The notes below the pieces were generated by a model, which was given only the letters and a program-made list of their open reading frames with translations, had not been told where the DNA came from and did not search any database. From an uncultured Sphingorhabdus sp. (lineage in GTDB: Bacteria > Pseudomonadota > Alphaproteobacteria > Sphingomonadales > Sphingomonadaceae), in assembly GCA_937873665.1 (NCBI GenBank), contig CALMYW010000394.1, positions 744,001 to 808,000 on the forward strand: a stretch of DNA of 64,000 nt, given 5' to 3'. Positions 54,698 to 64,000 of this stretch are shown here, in pieces. Both the position numbers and the translations under genes were made by a program. How positions within the stretch are numbered: position 1 is the first letter of the stretch; each line of letters opens with the position of its first letter.

Positions 54698-55996
54698 ATG
54701 GCAACTGCCCCTGTGCTCGATACATCGGCAACCGAATCTGGCGAGAAGCTGCCCTGGAAGGTAGTTCAGTGCCCGCATGAATGGGACGTCACCCGTCCCG
54801 AAATCTATGTTGAGGATCGCTGGCATCCGATTTTCAAGGAAATGCGCGAGGAGGCCCCGATTAACAAAGTCGAGGGCAGCAGTTTTGGCAGCTATTGGAA
54901 TGTCACCACGCTGAAGGCTATCCAGCATGTCGAGGCCTTGCCCGACATTTACTCCTCCTCGTTCGAGCATGGCGGTATCACGCTTGTCGACGACGAAGCG
55001 CTTGATGAGCCTATTCCGGAAGAAGAACGCATAGTCATGCCGATGTTCATCGCGATGGACCGGCCCAAGCACACCGAAGAACGCCGCGTCATCGCGCCTG
55101 CTTTCACTCCAGGCGAGATGGAGCGCATGGCATCCGACATTCGTCGGCGCACCGGTGAGTTGCTCGATTCGCTTCCCGTTGGCACCGCTTTTGACTGGGT
55201 CGACAAGGTTTCCATTGAACTCACCACCCAGATGCTGGCGCTACTGTTCGACTTTCCCTGGGAAGACCGCCGCCTGCTAACCGAATGGTCTGACTGGGCG
55301 GGCGATGTGGAACTTTTCCGCACCGAGGAAACGCGCAAGGCGCGTCTCGCCAAGATGTTCGAAATGGGTGCGTATTTCCAGCGTCTGTGGGACGAGCGCA
55401 AGGACCGTGGCGAAGCGCCCGACCTGATCAGCCGCATGATCCATTCACCGATGAAGGATATGAACCAGTTCGAATATATGGGGAACCTCATCCTGCTGAT
55501 CGTCGGCGGCAATGATACCACCCGCAATTCGATGTCGGGCTATGCCTACGGCCTGCACAGTTTCCAGGACGAGCGCGAGAAGCTGGAGAAGAACCCCGAA
55601 CTGATCCCGAATGCGGTCAGCGAAGTGATCCGCTGGCAGACCCCGTTGGCGCATATGCGCCGCACTGCGCTCAAGGACCACGACCTGTTCGGTGCGCCGA
55701 TCAAGGCGGGTGACAAGATCGGCATGTGGTATCTTTCGGCCAACCGTGACGAGACTGTTTTCGACAATCCCGACAAACTGATTGTCGATCGCGAAAATGC
55801 CCGCCGTCACCTGTCGTTCGGCTATGGCATCCACCGCTGCGTGGGCGCCCGCCTCGCTGAACTGCAAATTCGCGTATTGCTCGAAGAGATGGCCAAGCGC
55901 CGCCTCCGCCCGAATGTCGTGGCAGAGCCAGTCCGCGTCGCCGGCTGCTTCGTCCATGGCTATCGCTCAATGGACGTTGAACTCAGCAAATATTGA
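54698..55996 (+). CDS. CYP153-like cytochrome P450 alkane hydroxylase
   Basis: 432 residues, the usual CYP153 size. Soluble monooxygenases of this family hydroxylate the terminal carbon of alkanes and fatty acids. FGYGIHRCVGARLAE holds the haem ligand C381; ExxR is E309-R312; the I-helix LLIVGGNDTTRNSMSG (266-281) is diagnostic for CYP153. It needs ferredoxin and reductase; the ferredoxin at 33067 is the only candidate in view. A palindrome at 54646 suggests repressor control. Confidence 0.9.
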   Translation: MATAPVLDTSATESGEKLPWKVVQCPHEWDVTRPEIYVEDRWHPIFKEMREEAPINKVEGSSFGSYWNVTTLKAIQHVEALPDIYSSSFEHGGITLVDDEALDEPIPEEERIVMPMFIAMDRPKHTEERRVIAPAFTPGEMERMASDIRRRTGELLDSLPVGTAFDWVDKVSIELTTQMLALLFDFPWEDRRLLTEWSDWAGDVELFRTEETRKARLAKMFEMGAYFQRLWDERKDRGEAPDLISRMIHSPMKDMNQFEYMGNLILLIVGGNDTTRNSMSGYAYGLHSFQDEREKLEKNPELIPNAVSEVIRWQTPLAHMRRTALKDHDLFGAPIKAGDKIGMWYLSANRDETVFDNPDKLIVDRENARRHLSFGYGIHRCVGARLAELQIRVLLEEMAKRRLRPNVVAEPVRVAGCFVHGYRSMDVELSKY

Positions 55997-56005
55997 GCGC
56001 GGGAT

Positions 56006-56059
56006 GAAACCTTTTGCCTGCTTCGAACGTACTTACATTCGAGCAGGCGAAAGGGTTTC
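56006..56059 (+). promoter_or_regulatory. Long hairpin covering the msrB ribosome-binding site
   Basis: An almost perfect inverted repeat, arms of about 24 bases (start GAAACC, end GGTTTC), around a TACTTA loop, between the CYP153 stop and the msrB start at 56063. The AAAGGG at 56050-56055, the only RBS-like sequence for msrB, lies inside the 3' arm. It may end CYP153 transcription or hold back msrB translation. Confidence 0.6.
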
Positions 56060-56062
56060 GGC

Positions 56063-56554
56063 ATGAATGAATACACAAAGCGCACCTTCCTGAAAGCCGC
56101 CGTTGGTGGCGTAGTCAGTCTGGCTACCGCTGCGTTTTCGACATCATCTGCTGTCGCAAGCAAGGCTTTTGCGGTCGTCAAATCCGATGCCGAGTGGCAC
56201 AAGATCCTCTCGCCCTTGGCCTATCGCGTGCTGCGCAAGGAATATACCGAACCACCCTTTTCCAGCCCTCTTAACGATGAAAAGCGGAAAGGAAATTTCG
56301 TCTGCGCCGGGTGCGGCCAAAAATTGTTCAATGCGCTGACGAAATATGAAAGTGGTACAGGCTGGCCCAGTTTCTGGCGTCCCATCCGAGGCGCAATCGG
56401 GACAAAGGCGGATTACGGCCTGCATTTGCCCCGCACCGAAGTTCACTGCTCGCGTTGTGGAGGGCATCTGGGCCATGTCTTTGACGACGGCCCAAAGCCC
56501 ACGGGCAAGCGCTATTGCATGAATGGTGCTGCGATGAAATTTGAACCAGTCTGA
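56063..56554 (+). CDS. msrB: Exported methionine-R-sulfoxide reductase
   Basis: 163 residues. A signal peptide with a KRTFLKAA motif (Tat-like with KR in place of RR) precedes the MsrB domain. CAGCGQKLF and CSRCGGHLGHVF hold the zinc cysteines; RYCMNGAAM holds the catalytic Cys. It repairs oxidised methionine, here in the envelope. The MsrB core is complete. Confidence 0.92.
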   Translation: MNEYTKRTFLKAAVGGVVSLATAAFSTSSAVASKAFAVVKSDAEWHKILSPLAYRVLRKEYTEPPFSSPLNDEKRKGNFVCAGCGQKLFNALTKYESGTGWPSFWRPIRGAIGTKADYGLHLPRTEVHCSRCGGHLGHVFDDGPKPTGKRYCMNGAAMKFEPV

Positions 56555-56559
56555 AAGAC

Positions 56560-57195
56560 CTATTTGGGCTCACCAATTCCCGAGAAATCGAGTTCACCGC
56601 TCTTCTTGGGTTCTTCCGCCTGGCCACCGCGTTCGATGATACCCAATATGGCGCTGTTTCGTCCATCTTGCGCCGCATATTCGCGCGCACTCAATCCGGC
56701 TACCGCATCGCGCTTGTCGGGATTTGCGCCTGCCTTGAGCAGCAGGCGAACCATCTCCGGCTGCCGCAATTGAACCGCACGAATCAGAGGAGTTTCCCCA
56801 CTGCGATTGGTGCCATCAACCACGGCCTTGCTTTTGATCAAGCGTGCGGCACCTTCGACGAAGCCAAGCTGCGTTGCCAGCATCAGCGGGGTTACACCCT
56901 TTTTATCTGCCAGATTGGGATTGGCGCCTTTTTGCAACAAATAGCTCAGCCAAGTCTCGTCGCGGCGGTTGACTACAATATGCAGTGCCGTTTCTCCCGT
57001 ACCATCACGCCTTGTGTTGATAATAACCGAGCCCGGCTCGCTGATAAATTTTTCTGCCTCTTTACCGTCGCGATCTTCAACGGCCTTGAGGAAATTATAA
57101 CTGTCGGAAAACTGCGCCAATGCGGGCTGCGCCGCCAGCGCCGTAGCCAGTATCCCGAGAAGAAATATGCGCGATTTGGTCCGAATGAAAAGCAT
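56560..57195 (-). CDS. Exported ankyrin-repeat protein
   Basis: 211 residues from the ATG at 57195. A signal peptide ends near residue 27 (PALAQ). Three to four ankyrin repeats follow: GETALHIVVNRRDETWLSYL, KKGVTPLMLATQLGF, SGETPLIRAVQLRQPEMVRL. Likely a periplasmic protein-interaction scaffold. Convergent with msrB, six bases apart. Confidence 0.85.
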   Translation of the reverse strand: MLFIRTKSRIFLLGILATALAAQPALAQFSDSYNFLKAVEDRDGKEAEKFISEPGSVIINTRRDGTGETALHIVVNRRDETWLSYLLQKGANPNLADKKGVTPLMLATQLGFVEGAARLIKSKAVVDGTNRSGETPLIRAVQLRQPEMVRLLLKAGANPDKRDAVAGLSAREYAAQDGRNSAILGIIERGGQAEEPKKSGELDFSGIGEPK

Positions 57196-57249
57196 GGCCC
57201 CTACCCTGAATTGATGGATGCAAACTTGAATTCGCGCCCTTAACAGACC

Positions 57250-57882
57250 ATGGCTGGCGCTGCCATGAACAAAAATGTCACATTTCTTATCGCCGCATTT
57301 GCGCTTGCCGCTTGCAATCGCTCCAGCGAGCAAGCCCCGCTATCGCAGGCGCCACTGGCTGGGGCCGCGATCGGTGGCCCATTCACACTGACGGACCAGG
57401 ATGGAATGCAGCGCAAATATGACGAATTCGATGGGAAATATCGGATCGTCTATTTCGGATATACCAACTGCCCCGATATCTGCACGCCGGATATGCAGCA
57501 TCTCATGGCCGGGCTGACCCAGTTCGAAAAGGCGCATCCGATGCTTGCCGGTAAGGTGCAACCGCTGTTCATCACCGTCGACCCGAAACGCGACACGCCT
57601 GCAATCCTCAAACAGTTTGTTTCAGCCTTCCATCCCCGTCTGATCGGCTTGACCGGAAACGACGCACAAATTGCTTCGGTCGCCAAGTCTTTTGCCGTCC
57701 ATTACGAGCGGGTCGAAGGCTCCACTCCGGACAGCTATTTGATGAGCCATAGTCAGACGCCGTTCCTGATGGGACCGGACGGCAAACCGCTCGCACTGCT
57801 TCCCGCCGATACGCCGAATACCGAGCCGAACGAGGGCGAACCCAAGCTGGTGGCCGCAGAGCTCGCCAAGTGGGTGCGCTGA
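57250..57882 (+). CDS. SCO1/SenC family copper/redox lipoprotein
   Basis: 210 residues from the ATG at 57250, or the one at 57265 (MNKNV). Lipobox LAAC near residue 20. A thioredoxin-like domain with CPDIC (the Cu-binding CxxxC) and a later His (YLMSHS). Delivers copper to the CuA site of cytochrome c oxidase or acts as a thiol reductase. First gene of an operon with YcgN and YgjP. Confidence 0.93.
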   Translation: MAGAAMNKNVTFLIAAFALAACNRSSEQAPLSQAPLAGAAIGGPFTLTDQDGMQRKYDEFDGKYRIVYFGYTNCPDICTPDMQHLMAGLTQFEKAHPMLAGKVQPLFITVDPKRDTPAILKQFVSAFHPRLIGLTGNDAQIASVAKSFAVHYERVEGSTPDSYLMSHSQTPFLMGPDGKPLALLPADTPNTEPNEGEPKLVAAELAKWVR

Positions 57883-57883
57883 A

Positions 57884-58318
57884 TTGAGTGAGGTGCCTTT
57901 CTGGGAGCAGCCGATCGAAGCGCTCACCCGCGATCAGTGGGAGGCCCTGTGCGATGGTTGCGGCAAATGCTGCCTGCACAAGGTCGAGGATGAGGATACA
58001 GGCCGCATCTATGCTACCAATGTCGCGTGCAAGCTTCTCGATCTGAGTAGCTGCCGCTGTGCTGACTATCGCCACCGACGGATGCATGTGCCCGATTGCA
58101 TCCGTCTGACCCGGCGGAGCATCGACAATTATCCCTGGCTGCCTTCGACCTGCGCCTATGTGTTGCGGGCCAACGGCCAGCCACTGCCGGATTGGCATTA
58201 TCTTGTCTGCGGCGACCAAGAGGCCGTGCATCGCGCTGGCATATCGGTCAAAGGTCGGGCAATATCCGAACTCCATGCTGGACCGCTTGAAAACCATATT
58301 GTCGAACAGCCTCTCTGA
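57884..58318 (+). CDS. YcgN-family cysteine-cluster protein (UPF0260)
   Basis: 144 residues. The start is a TTG at 57884, one base after the SCO stop codon; a GTG at 57893 is the alternative. CDGCGKCCLHK, then VACKLLDLSSCRCADY and PDCIRLT, carry the family's cysteines, which suggests a metal or Fe-S site. Function unknown. Its 3' end overlaps the next gene by 44 bases in another frame. Confidence 0.88.
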   Translation: MSEVPFWEQPIEALTRDQWEALCDGCGKCCLHKVEDEDTGRIYATNVACKLLDLSSCRCADYRHRRMHVPDCIRLTRRSIDNYPWLPSTCAYVLRANGQPLPDWHYLVCGDQEAVHRAGISVKGRAISELHAGPLENHIVEQPL

Positions 58319-59036
58319 TCCGAAAGCCGGGGATCCGGTCGTCGATATTGAGGGGCAGCAGATACCCGTCCGCATCAAGCGAACGCGCCAGGCGCGGCGC
58401 ATTTCGATGCGCGCCGATGCGATCCGGCGCGAAATCCGGATCACGATGCCTGTGTACGCGCCCACTACCGCGGCATTGGATTTTGTTGCCCAAAAGCGGC
58501 AATGGATTGCCACACGCTTCGAAACCGCACCGGTCGTCGCGCAACTCGTTCATGGTTCACATATAGCCTTCATCGGCGAGCGGCACCGGATCGTCTGGAA
58601 CAACAGCCACAGCCGCCGCGTCCGTCGCCTAACCGGCGACCAAGGGTTTGAACTCCATCTAGGCGGCCCCGAAGAAATGGTCGGTCAACGTATCCTCCGC
58701 TGGATGCGGGAGGAGGCGCGCCCCATATTCGCAGGTGACATTTCCGAATATTGCTGCAAGGCCGGCGAAACGCCTCCACAATTGGCGATCGGCGACCCCC
58801 GAAGCCGTTGGGGCAGTTGCTCGTCGCGTGGCACGATTTCGCTTAGCTGGCGGCTGATAATGGCACCCGCTTTTGTTCGCCGTTCGGTGATTGCCCATGA
58901 GGTCGCGCATATGCGCCATATGGACCATAGTCCGGCTTTCTATGCCTGGTTTGACGAATTGTTCGAAGGTGACCGGAGGGCCGCCGACCATTGGCTCAAA
59001 GCTCATGGAACAAGCCTGCAACTGGTGGGGAGGTAA
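58275..59036 (+). CDS. YgjP/SprT-like metallopeptidase
   Basis: 253 residues from the ATG at 58275. IAHEVAHMRHMDHS is the HExxH zinc motif, with RSRWGSCSSRGTISLSWRL before it, the WGS-containing signature of the YgjP (DUF45) family. A predicted soluble zinc protease of unknown target. It overlaps YcgN by 44 bases, implying co-translation from a shared transcript. Confidence 0.9.
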   Translation: MLDRLKTILSNSLSDPKAGDPVVDIEGQQIPVRIKRTRQARRISMRADAIRREIRITMPVYAPTTAALDFVAQKRQWIATRFETAPVVAQLVHGSHIAFIGERHRIVWNNSHSRRVRRLTGDQGFELHLGGPEEMVGQRILRWMREEARPIFAGDISEYCCKAGETPPQLAIGDPRSRWGSCSSRGTISLSWRLIMAPAFVRRSVIAHEVAHMRHMDHSPAFYAWFDELFEGDRRAADHWLKAHGTSLQLVGR

Positions 59037-59166
59037 ATATTCGTCCAGTAAAGGACTTACCCGCCCAGTGCCGTTAGACCGAACTTGGCCAAGTCAGCAA
59101 TTGACATTCCGGACCGATAGATAGAGCAATCGAGATATCGGAACGCTGGGGCGTACTTTTTTTGCG

Positions 59167-61221
59167 ATGAGTGGCATGCAATTCAGTCTGGCATATATCG
59201 CTTTTATAGCGTCTTCAGCGGCATCGGCACAGCCAGGGGCGATGCCTGTAGAACCCATTATTTCCGATAACGAATTTGAAAAAGCTATACCCAAGCTGGA
59301 GGACAGCGACGGTGAAGAGCCCCCCTCCTTGGCTGCATCAGACGAGGACGACGACGGTACAGTTGAAACCGCAACCCCTCCAATTGACGAACCTTTACCA
59401 TCCCTCGAAGCTTTCAGCATGGAGCCTTTGTCTGGCGAAGCGGCGACAGGACCGGATGAATCTGGAAGCCTTGTAAACTATGCTGTCCAGATAGATGGTT
59501 TGGAAACAGAAGGCGAAAATGGGGCCATTTTTGACAGGATAAAGCGGCGTTTTCGCGAGCTCTCCTCTTTGAGCCTCAGTGGAGGCAATGCAGAAAACAG
59601 GTTATCCATTAATGCCCGTGCTCGGGCCGACCAGCAGTTGCTGCTCGACATATTGTTGAGTGAGGGTTTCTACGACGGAAGGGTCAATCTATCGTCGAAA
59701 CTTTCAGAAGCTGCTGGCGGCCCGATCCAGGTGGAGTTCCGTGTCCGGCCCGAAAAACGATACAGTCTGGGTTCAATCACATTTGAGGCCCCGGCCGACG
59801 TCACTGAAAGCCTGATACGGACCAATTTCCCGCCGAAGAGCGGCGACCCCATCGTCGCAGATAATATCGTGGCTGCGGAAGCCCAGATTTCGCTCGCTTT
59901 GCCACAAAATGGATACCCGTTCGCGCAGGTCGGGCAGCGCGATATTCTGCTCGACGAAACTGTGGGCACAGGCGACTATACCTTGCCCGTCGCAACAGGG
60001 CCGAAAAGTTACTTCGGGCAAATATTGACCGAGGGCAATCCGGTATTTGATGCCGAACATGTTGGTATTTTACGCCGATTCAGGACAGGTGATCTTTATG
60101 ACGCGCGAAAGGTTGACGACCTTCGCGAAGCGCTGGTCGCCACCGGGCTTTTGTCGACTGTTTCGATCGAGCCTGTGGCCAGTTCAGAACTGGCCTCCGA
60201 TGGCACAGCCTATGCCGACTTGATCGTCCGGCAAGAGGCGGGGCCTGCACGAACCCTTGCTGCGTCGGCCGGATATGAAACGGGTCGTGGATTTCGTGCC
60301 GAAGGAGGCTGGATACACCGCAACCTGTTCCCGCCAGAGGGATCGCTCGGCGTCAGCGGAATCGTCGGAACGCAGGAACAAGCCCTAGCTGTGGTTTTCA
60401 ACCGTTCGAATGCGGGGCGCCGCGACCGCACGATCGAACTGTCGGTGTCGGCGCTCCACAAAAATTATGACGCCTTCGATGCTTATACAGGCCGTATAGC
60501 TGGAACGCTTTCTTACCAATCGACACCCATATGGCAGAAAAAGCTGACCTATTCCGTTGGTTTCGAGCTGCTCGCCACTTATGAGAGCCTTTTCGAAGCC
60601 AGTCGTGTGGCGCGCGCGCGCAACCTCTATTATGTCGCCGCATTGCCGACCGAAGTCGGCTTTGACCGTTCAAACGACCTGTTGAACCCCAGCCGTGGCT
60701 TTCGCTTCAACCTTCGCATGTCGCCCGAAACAGCGCTGGGCCAAGGATCCCGCTTTTACCTGCGCGCGATGCTTGATGGCAGCTATTATCAACCTATCGG
60801 TGATTCGCTTGTAATCGCAGCACGCGGCCGGGTGGGAACGATTGTCGGCACGTCCCGCGACAGCCTGCCGCCGTCGCGGCGCTATTATGGCGGAGGTGGA
60901 GGATCGGTGCGCGGGTTCGGGTTCCAGCAGCTCGGTCCGACCGATATAGAGGGTAATCCCATTGGTGGTCGAAGCCTCAACGAGGCGGCAGCAGAAGTCC
61001 GCTACCGCTTTGGGGATTTTGGCGCAGTAGCCTTTGTCGATGCCGGGCAGGTCTATCCGGAAAGCACGCCGCGATTTGATAACTGGCGATTTGGCGTGGG
61101 CGTGGGTGGTCGCTTTTACACGAATTTCGGACCGGTACGCGTCGATGTGGCGACACCCATTAATCGTCGCCCCGGGGAATCGCGCTTCTCCTTTTATGTC
61201 TCATTGGGGCAAGCATTTTGA
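59167..61221 (+). CDS. tamA: TamA-like outer-membrane assembly protein
   Basis: 684 residues. After a signal peptide (ending near residue 19, ASAQP) comes an acidic linker unlike standard TamA, then POTRA repeats (GFYDGRVNLSSKLSEA, YSLGSITFEAPADV, SYFGQILTEGNPVFD), and a C-terminal BamA/TamA barrel (YYGGGGGSVRGFGFQQLGP, ending in Phe). It works with TamB to insert outer-membrane proteins. Its stop overlaps tamB. Confidence 0.92.
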   Translation: MSGMQFSLAYIAFIASSAASAQPGAMPVEPIISDNEFEKAIPKLEDSDGEEPPSLAASDEDDDGTVETATPPIDEPLPSLEAFSMEPLSGEAATGPDESGSLVNYAVQIDGLETEGENGAIFDRIKRRFRELSSLSLSGGNAENRLSINARARADQQLLLDILLSEGFYDGRVNLSSKLSEAAGGPIQVEFRVRPEKRYSLGSITFEAPADVTESLIRTNFPPKSGDPIVADNIVAAEAQISLALPQNGYPFAQVGQRDILLDETVGTGDYTLPVATGPKSYFGQILTEGNPVFDAEHVGILRRFRTGDLYDARKVDDLREALVATGLLSTVSIEPVASSELASDGTAYADLIVRQEAGPARTLAASAGYETGRGFRAEGGWIHRNLFPPEGSLGVSGIVGTQEQALAVVFNRSNAGRRDRTIELSVSALHKNYDAFDAYTGRIAGTLSYQSTPIWQKKLTYSVGFELLATYESLFEASRVARARNLYYVAALPTEVGFDRSNDLLNPSRGFRFNLRMSPETALGQGSRFYLRAMLDGSYYQPIGDSLVIAARGRVGTIVGTSRDSLPPSRRYYGGGGGSVRGFGFQQLGPTDIEGNPIGGRSLNEAAAEVRYRFGDFGAVAFVDAGQVYPESTPRFDNWRFGVGVGGRFYTNFGPVRVDVATPINRRPGESRFSFYVSLGQAF

Positions 61222-64000
61222 AGGCGCTGTGGAAATGGATTGCAGGCATAGCCGCCATCATGTTGCTGTTGATAGCGGCCCTTTTTGGTTTCCACTATTG
61301 GCTCGACACGCCCTCCGGCCACAGGTTTGTCGCCCGACAGATAGCCGCCTATGAATTCGAAAACGGCCTGAATATCCGCATTGGCCGCATTGAAGGATCG
61401 ATCTATGGCGAAGCGCATTTGTCCGATATCCGCCTACAGGACGACAAGGGAAGTTTTGCCAGCATCCCCCATGCGAAACTCGATTGGCATCCGTTAGATT
61501 ATTTCTACGGCAAGCTGTCCATCGACGCCTTAATCGCAAAACAGGCCTATATAAACCGCCTCCCCGAATTACGCGTAATCCCGGATCGCGGCGAACCATT
61601 TTTCCCCGACCTCGATATCAGGATTGACCGTTTACAGTTCGACCGCATCGTTTTCGATAAGTCGATTGCGGGGCGTGAACATATCCTCAACCTGCAGGCG
61701 AAAGCCCACATTGTCGATGCAAGGGCGCGCGTCGATGCGACCGCGCAAACGATCGAAGGCGACCGGTTGGTTGCACATCTGGATGCCATTCCCGACAAAG
61801 ACCGTCTCGGAATGGCTTTGCGCCTCGATGGTCCGGCCGGCGGTCTCACATCGGGATTGCTCGGCCTCAATGCGCCGGTGAAACTCCGCCTTGATGGCCA
61901 AGGTAGCTGGACCAAATGGGATGGTTTGCTGAACGCTGAGGCAGGGAGTGACCGTCAGGCCAAATTAACCGTAGCGGCGCGGGATGGAAAATTTTCCATC
62001 GCAGGCGATGTTACGACTGGCAAAATCGCCAACGACAATCTCCTTGGCAATCTGCTCACGCCCGGTTTCAAAGTCGACCTGGTGGCTGACTATGAAAACC
62101 GCGTAGCGCAGATTTCGGGCAAACTGATTGCGTACAAGGTAAAGCTGGATGCCTCAGGCACTTTGGATTTGGCGGAAAGCCTATTCCAGAAACTCACCAT
62201 CAACATCGACATGCCACGCAAGGTGGCGCTTTCGAGCGGGATCGAAAGCCAGGGCGCAAGTGGCAAGCTCCTCATCGATGGCCCGATGGCTGGGCCCCAA
62301 ATCGACTATTCCGTGAAGGCTGAGCAATTGCGCTGGGGCGAATTTTCCTTCTTCGGCCTGACCGCCAATGGTGTTGCGCGTTCTGAAAAGGATTTTGTCC
62401 GCATACCGGTTTCAGCCCGGGCGCGGCGCATGACCGGTTTTGAAGTCACTGACCAACGGATATTGGCAAACATCAAACTCGATGGCGACTTGGCGTACTC
62501 CAACGGACGCCTTTTGAGCGAAAGGCTCAACCTGAAGTCCGATCGGGTATCGGCAGTGCTGCAGGGCGCAGCCAATTTCTCGAAGGGTCAGTTGGCAGCC
62601 AGCATTAAAGGCAATATTGACCGCTATCGGATCGAATCTGTTGGCTTGTTCGATATCGATGCCGACCTCGGTCTCAAAAGCCGTATGCGCAATGATTATG
62701 CGCTGTCGGGAACGGTGCGGGCGCGGTCGACGCAGTTGTTCAGTGATGGCGTTCGCGATTTCCTCGGCGGTCAAATGCTGGTGCGGGCAGGTATCGGACT
62801 GTCCGAAAACGGCATTTTGCAGATCAGTTCGGCGCAAATGATCGCGCCCAAACTCAGACTGAATCGGGGAAGCGGAACCTATGTGCTGGATTCAGGAGCC
62901 CTGCGCTTCAATGGCAGCGGTTATTCGAACGAATATGGACCCGTCGGTATCGCAGTAAGCGGAACGCTGACCGAGCCGATCGCCAGAGTGACTGCAAGCC
63001 GCCCCGGAATGGGTATTGGCCTGGCCGATGTCAGCGCGCTGGTCAAACGCACGTCGCAGGGTTTTTCGGTGCTGTTCAACGCTTCTACAGACTATGGACC
63101 GCTTGATGGCGATGTGGATGTGCTGTCAGGTGGCCGGAACCTTGTACTCGATGTCAAACGCGCCGACTTTTCAGGTATTCGTTTTGGCGGCAGGTTGGAA
63201 CAATTGCCTGCGGGGCCATTTGCAGGGCGGCTTGTCGGCAATGGGTCGGGCTTCGATGGCGTTGCCGAACTGTCGGCACAAGGCCGGTATCAACGCGCCA
63301 TCGTAAAAGCGACCGCGATGAATGCAGCACTGCAGGGGCAAAAGACGCTGCGCATCGGACGGGGGATTATCAACGCCGATATAGTTCTGCTCGAACAGCC
63401 CCAGATAAAAGCGGATGTGCAATTGGGCGACACTACGGTCGACGAGCTATTTATTGCGGCCGCTCGCGGCAAAATCGATTACCGGAACGGGCAAGGCAAC
63501 GCACAATTCCTAGTCGAAGGACGGAGCAGTTTCCCCTTCCGCATCGCTGCCAACAGCCAGTTGGCACCAAATCTGTGGACGGTTGCAGTGCGCGGCCGAG
63601 CGAATGGTATCCCCTTCACCTCTGCCAAACCTTTACGAATTGTCCCGGAAAAGCGGGGCTATGCATTGCTTCCTTCAGCCGTAAAAGTTGGCAATGGGAC
63701 GATCCGGCTTGAAGGCCGTTATGCCGATGGTCTGCAAATCCGTTCCAATATCGACAACGTCAATCTGGCAGTGCTTAACCCGACGCTGCCGGGTTTCGAG
63801 ATGGGCGGTCGGGCAAGCGGTGTAGTCGACTGGAACCAGTCTTCGCTGGATGCAGTGCCGCAAGCGCAAGTACAGTTGGAGATCAAACGCTTCCGGCGCA
63901 ACAGCGTTGGTGTGCCATCCCAGCCGGTGAACGTCAGCCTGAAGGGCAATTTGGACGTCAATGGTGGCGGCCTGTCCGCGCTTATCCAGCGGCAGGGAAC
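61218..64000 (+). CDS. tamB: TamB, N-terminal part (cut by window edge)
   Basis: Open from the TTG at 61218, which overlaps the tamA stop (TTGA), to the end: about 927 codons. An inner-membrane signal anchor (residues 4-25, LWKWIAGIAAIMLLLIAALF) is followed by a long beta-helical chain of repeating strands (SIYGEAHLSDIRLQDDKG, IKLDGDLAYSNGRLLSERLN). TamB spans the periplasm and, with TamA, moves proteins or phospholipid to the outer membrane. The DUF490 C-terminus is outside the window. Confidence 0.9.
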   Translation, partial: MKALWKWIAGIAAIMLLLIAALFGFHYWLDTPSGHRFVARQIAAYEFENGLNIRIGRIEGSIYGEAHLSDIRLQDDKGSFASIPHAKLDWHPLDYFYGKLSIDALIAKQAYINRLPELRVIPDRGEPFFPDLDIRIDRLQFDRIVFDKSIAGREHILNLQAKAHIVDARARVDATAQTIEGDRLVAHLDAIPDKDRLGMALRLDGPAGGLTSGLLGLNAPVKLRLDGQGSWTKWDGLLNAEAGSDRQAKLTVAARDGKFSIAGDVTTGKIANDNLLGNLLTPGFKVDLVADYENRVAQISGKLIAYKVKLDASGTLDLAESLFQKLTINIDMPRKVALSSGIESQGASGKLLIDGPMAGPQIDYSVKAEQLRWGEFSFFGLTANGVARSEKDFVRIPVSARARRMTGFEVTDQRILANIKLDGDLAYSNGRLLSERLNLKSDRVSAVLQGAANFSKGQLAASIKGNIDRYRIESVGLFDIDADLGLKSRMRNDYALSGTVRARSTQLFSDGVRDFLGGQMLVRAGIGLSENGILQISSAQMIAPKLRLNRGSGTYVLDSGALRFNGSGYSNEYGPVGIAVSGTLTEPIARVTASRPGMGIGLADVSALVKRTSQGFSVLFNASTDYGPLDGDVDVLSGGRNLVLDVKRADFSGIRFGGRLEQLPAGPFAGRLVGNGSGFDGVAELSAQGRYQRAIVKATAMNAALQGQKTLRIGRGIINADIVLLEQPQIKADVQLGDTTVDELFIAAARGKIDYRNGQGNAQFLVEGRSSFPFRIAANSQLAPNLWTVAVRGRANGIPFTSAKPLRIVPEKRGYALLPSAVKVGNGTIRLEGRYADGLQIRSNIDNVNLAVLNPTLPGFEMGGRASGVVDWNQSSLDAVPQAQVQLEIKRFRRNSVGVPSQPVNVSLKGNLDVNGGGLSALIQRQG

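Overview
The window is about 64 kb of GC-rich chromosome from an alphaproteobacterium, most likely Sphingomonadales (Sphingomonadaceae-like); genus is not resolvable by eye. The case rests on a MipZ division regulator, a CYP153-type P450 with an adrenodoxin-type ferredoxin, TamA/TamB, TonB-free membrane-protein-rich gene content, and several palindromic repeat families of the kind common in sphingomonads. Most of it is ordinary core genome, densely packed on both strands. One AT-rich gene near 43-45 kb is clearly foreign in composition.

Layout. 1-7.3 kb: the start of a phosphohexomutase, mipZ with a coupled J-domain-like membrane protein, panC, a Sel1 protein, tRNA-Ala(CGC), a TetR regulator facing two tandem diiron-like hydrolases (PF10118 type), a GNAT acetyltransferase and rplU-rpmA. 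7.4-21.1 kb: ppc, a DUF885 peptidase-like protein, a P450, a Tyr/Asp-rich lipoprotein, a D-aminoacylase-like amidohydrolase, an ICMT-like membrane methyltransferase, and argG-amj. 21.2-25.5 kb: an autoregulated-looking TetR gene with two matched operators facing a four-gene operon (three small membrane proteins plus a short LuxR protein), then a Gdt1-type manganese exporter preceded by a yybP-ykoY riboswitch. 25.7-39.6 kb: DUF1801, manA, glcB, a Ste24-like protease, a membrane-LuxR/DUF4199 pair, trxB, ferredoxin, a nucleoside transporter with NUDIX, an ECF sigma operon, DUF4126 and an L,D-transpeptidase-like protein.

39.6-47 kb: uvrA carrying an in-frame palindromic repeat; then a stand-alone AvcD/DCD-type antiphage dCTP/dCMP deaminase, AT-rich and bracketed by an unrecognised 51-residue divergent ORF and a truncated copy of a GFA-family gene. 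This is the accessory region and the strongest candidate for new biology. 47-64 kb: a globin-like protein, adenosine kinase, EI24 and lipoprotein genes, queG, an ABC-2 exporter pair, CYP153, msrB, an ankyrin protein, a SCO-YcgN-YgjP operon and tamA-tamB (cut by the window end).

Working together: phosphohexomutase and ManA serve sugar-nucleotide synthesis; Ppc and GlcB are anaplerotic; the ferredoxin could feed the two P450s (no ferredoxin reductase is visible); TrxB, MsrB and the SCO protein concern thiol and redox repair; Amj, TamA/B and the L,D-transpeptidase-like protein concern the envelope.
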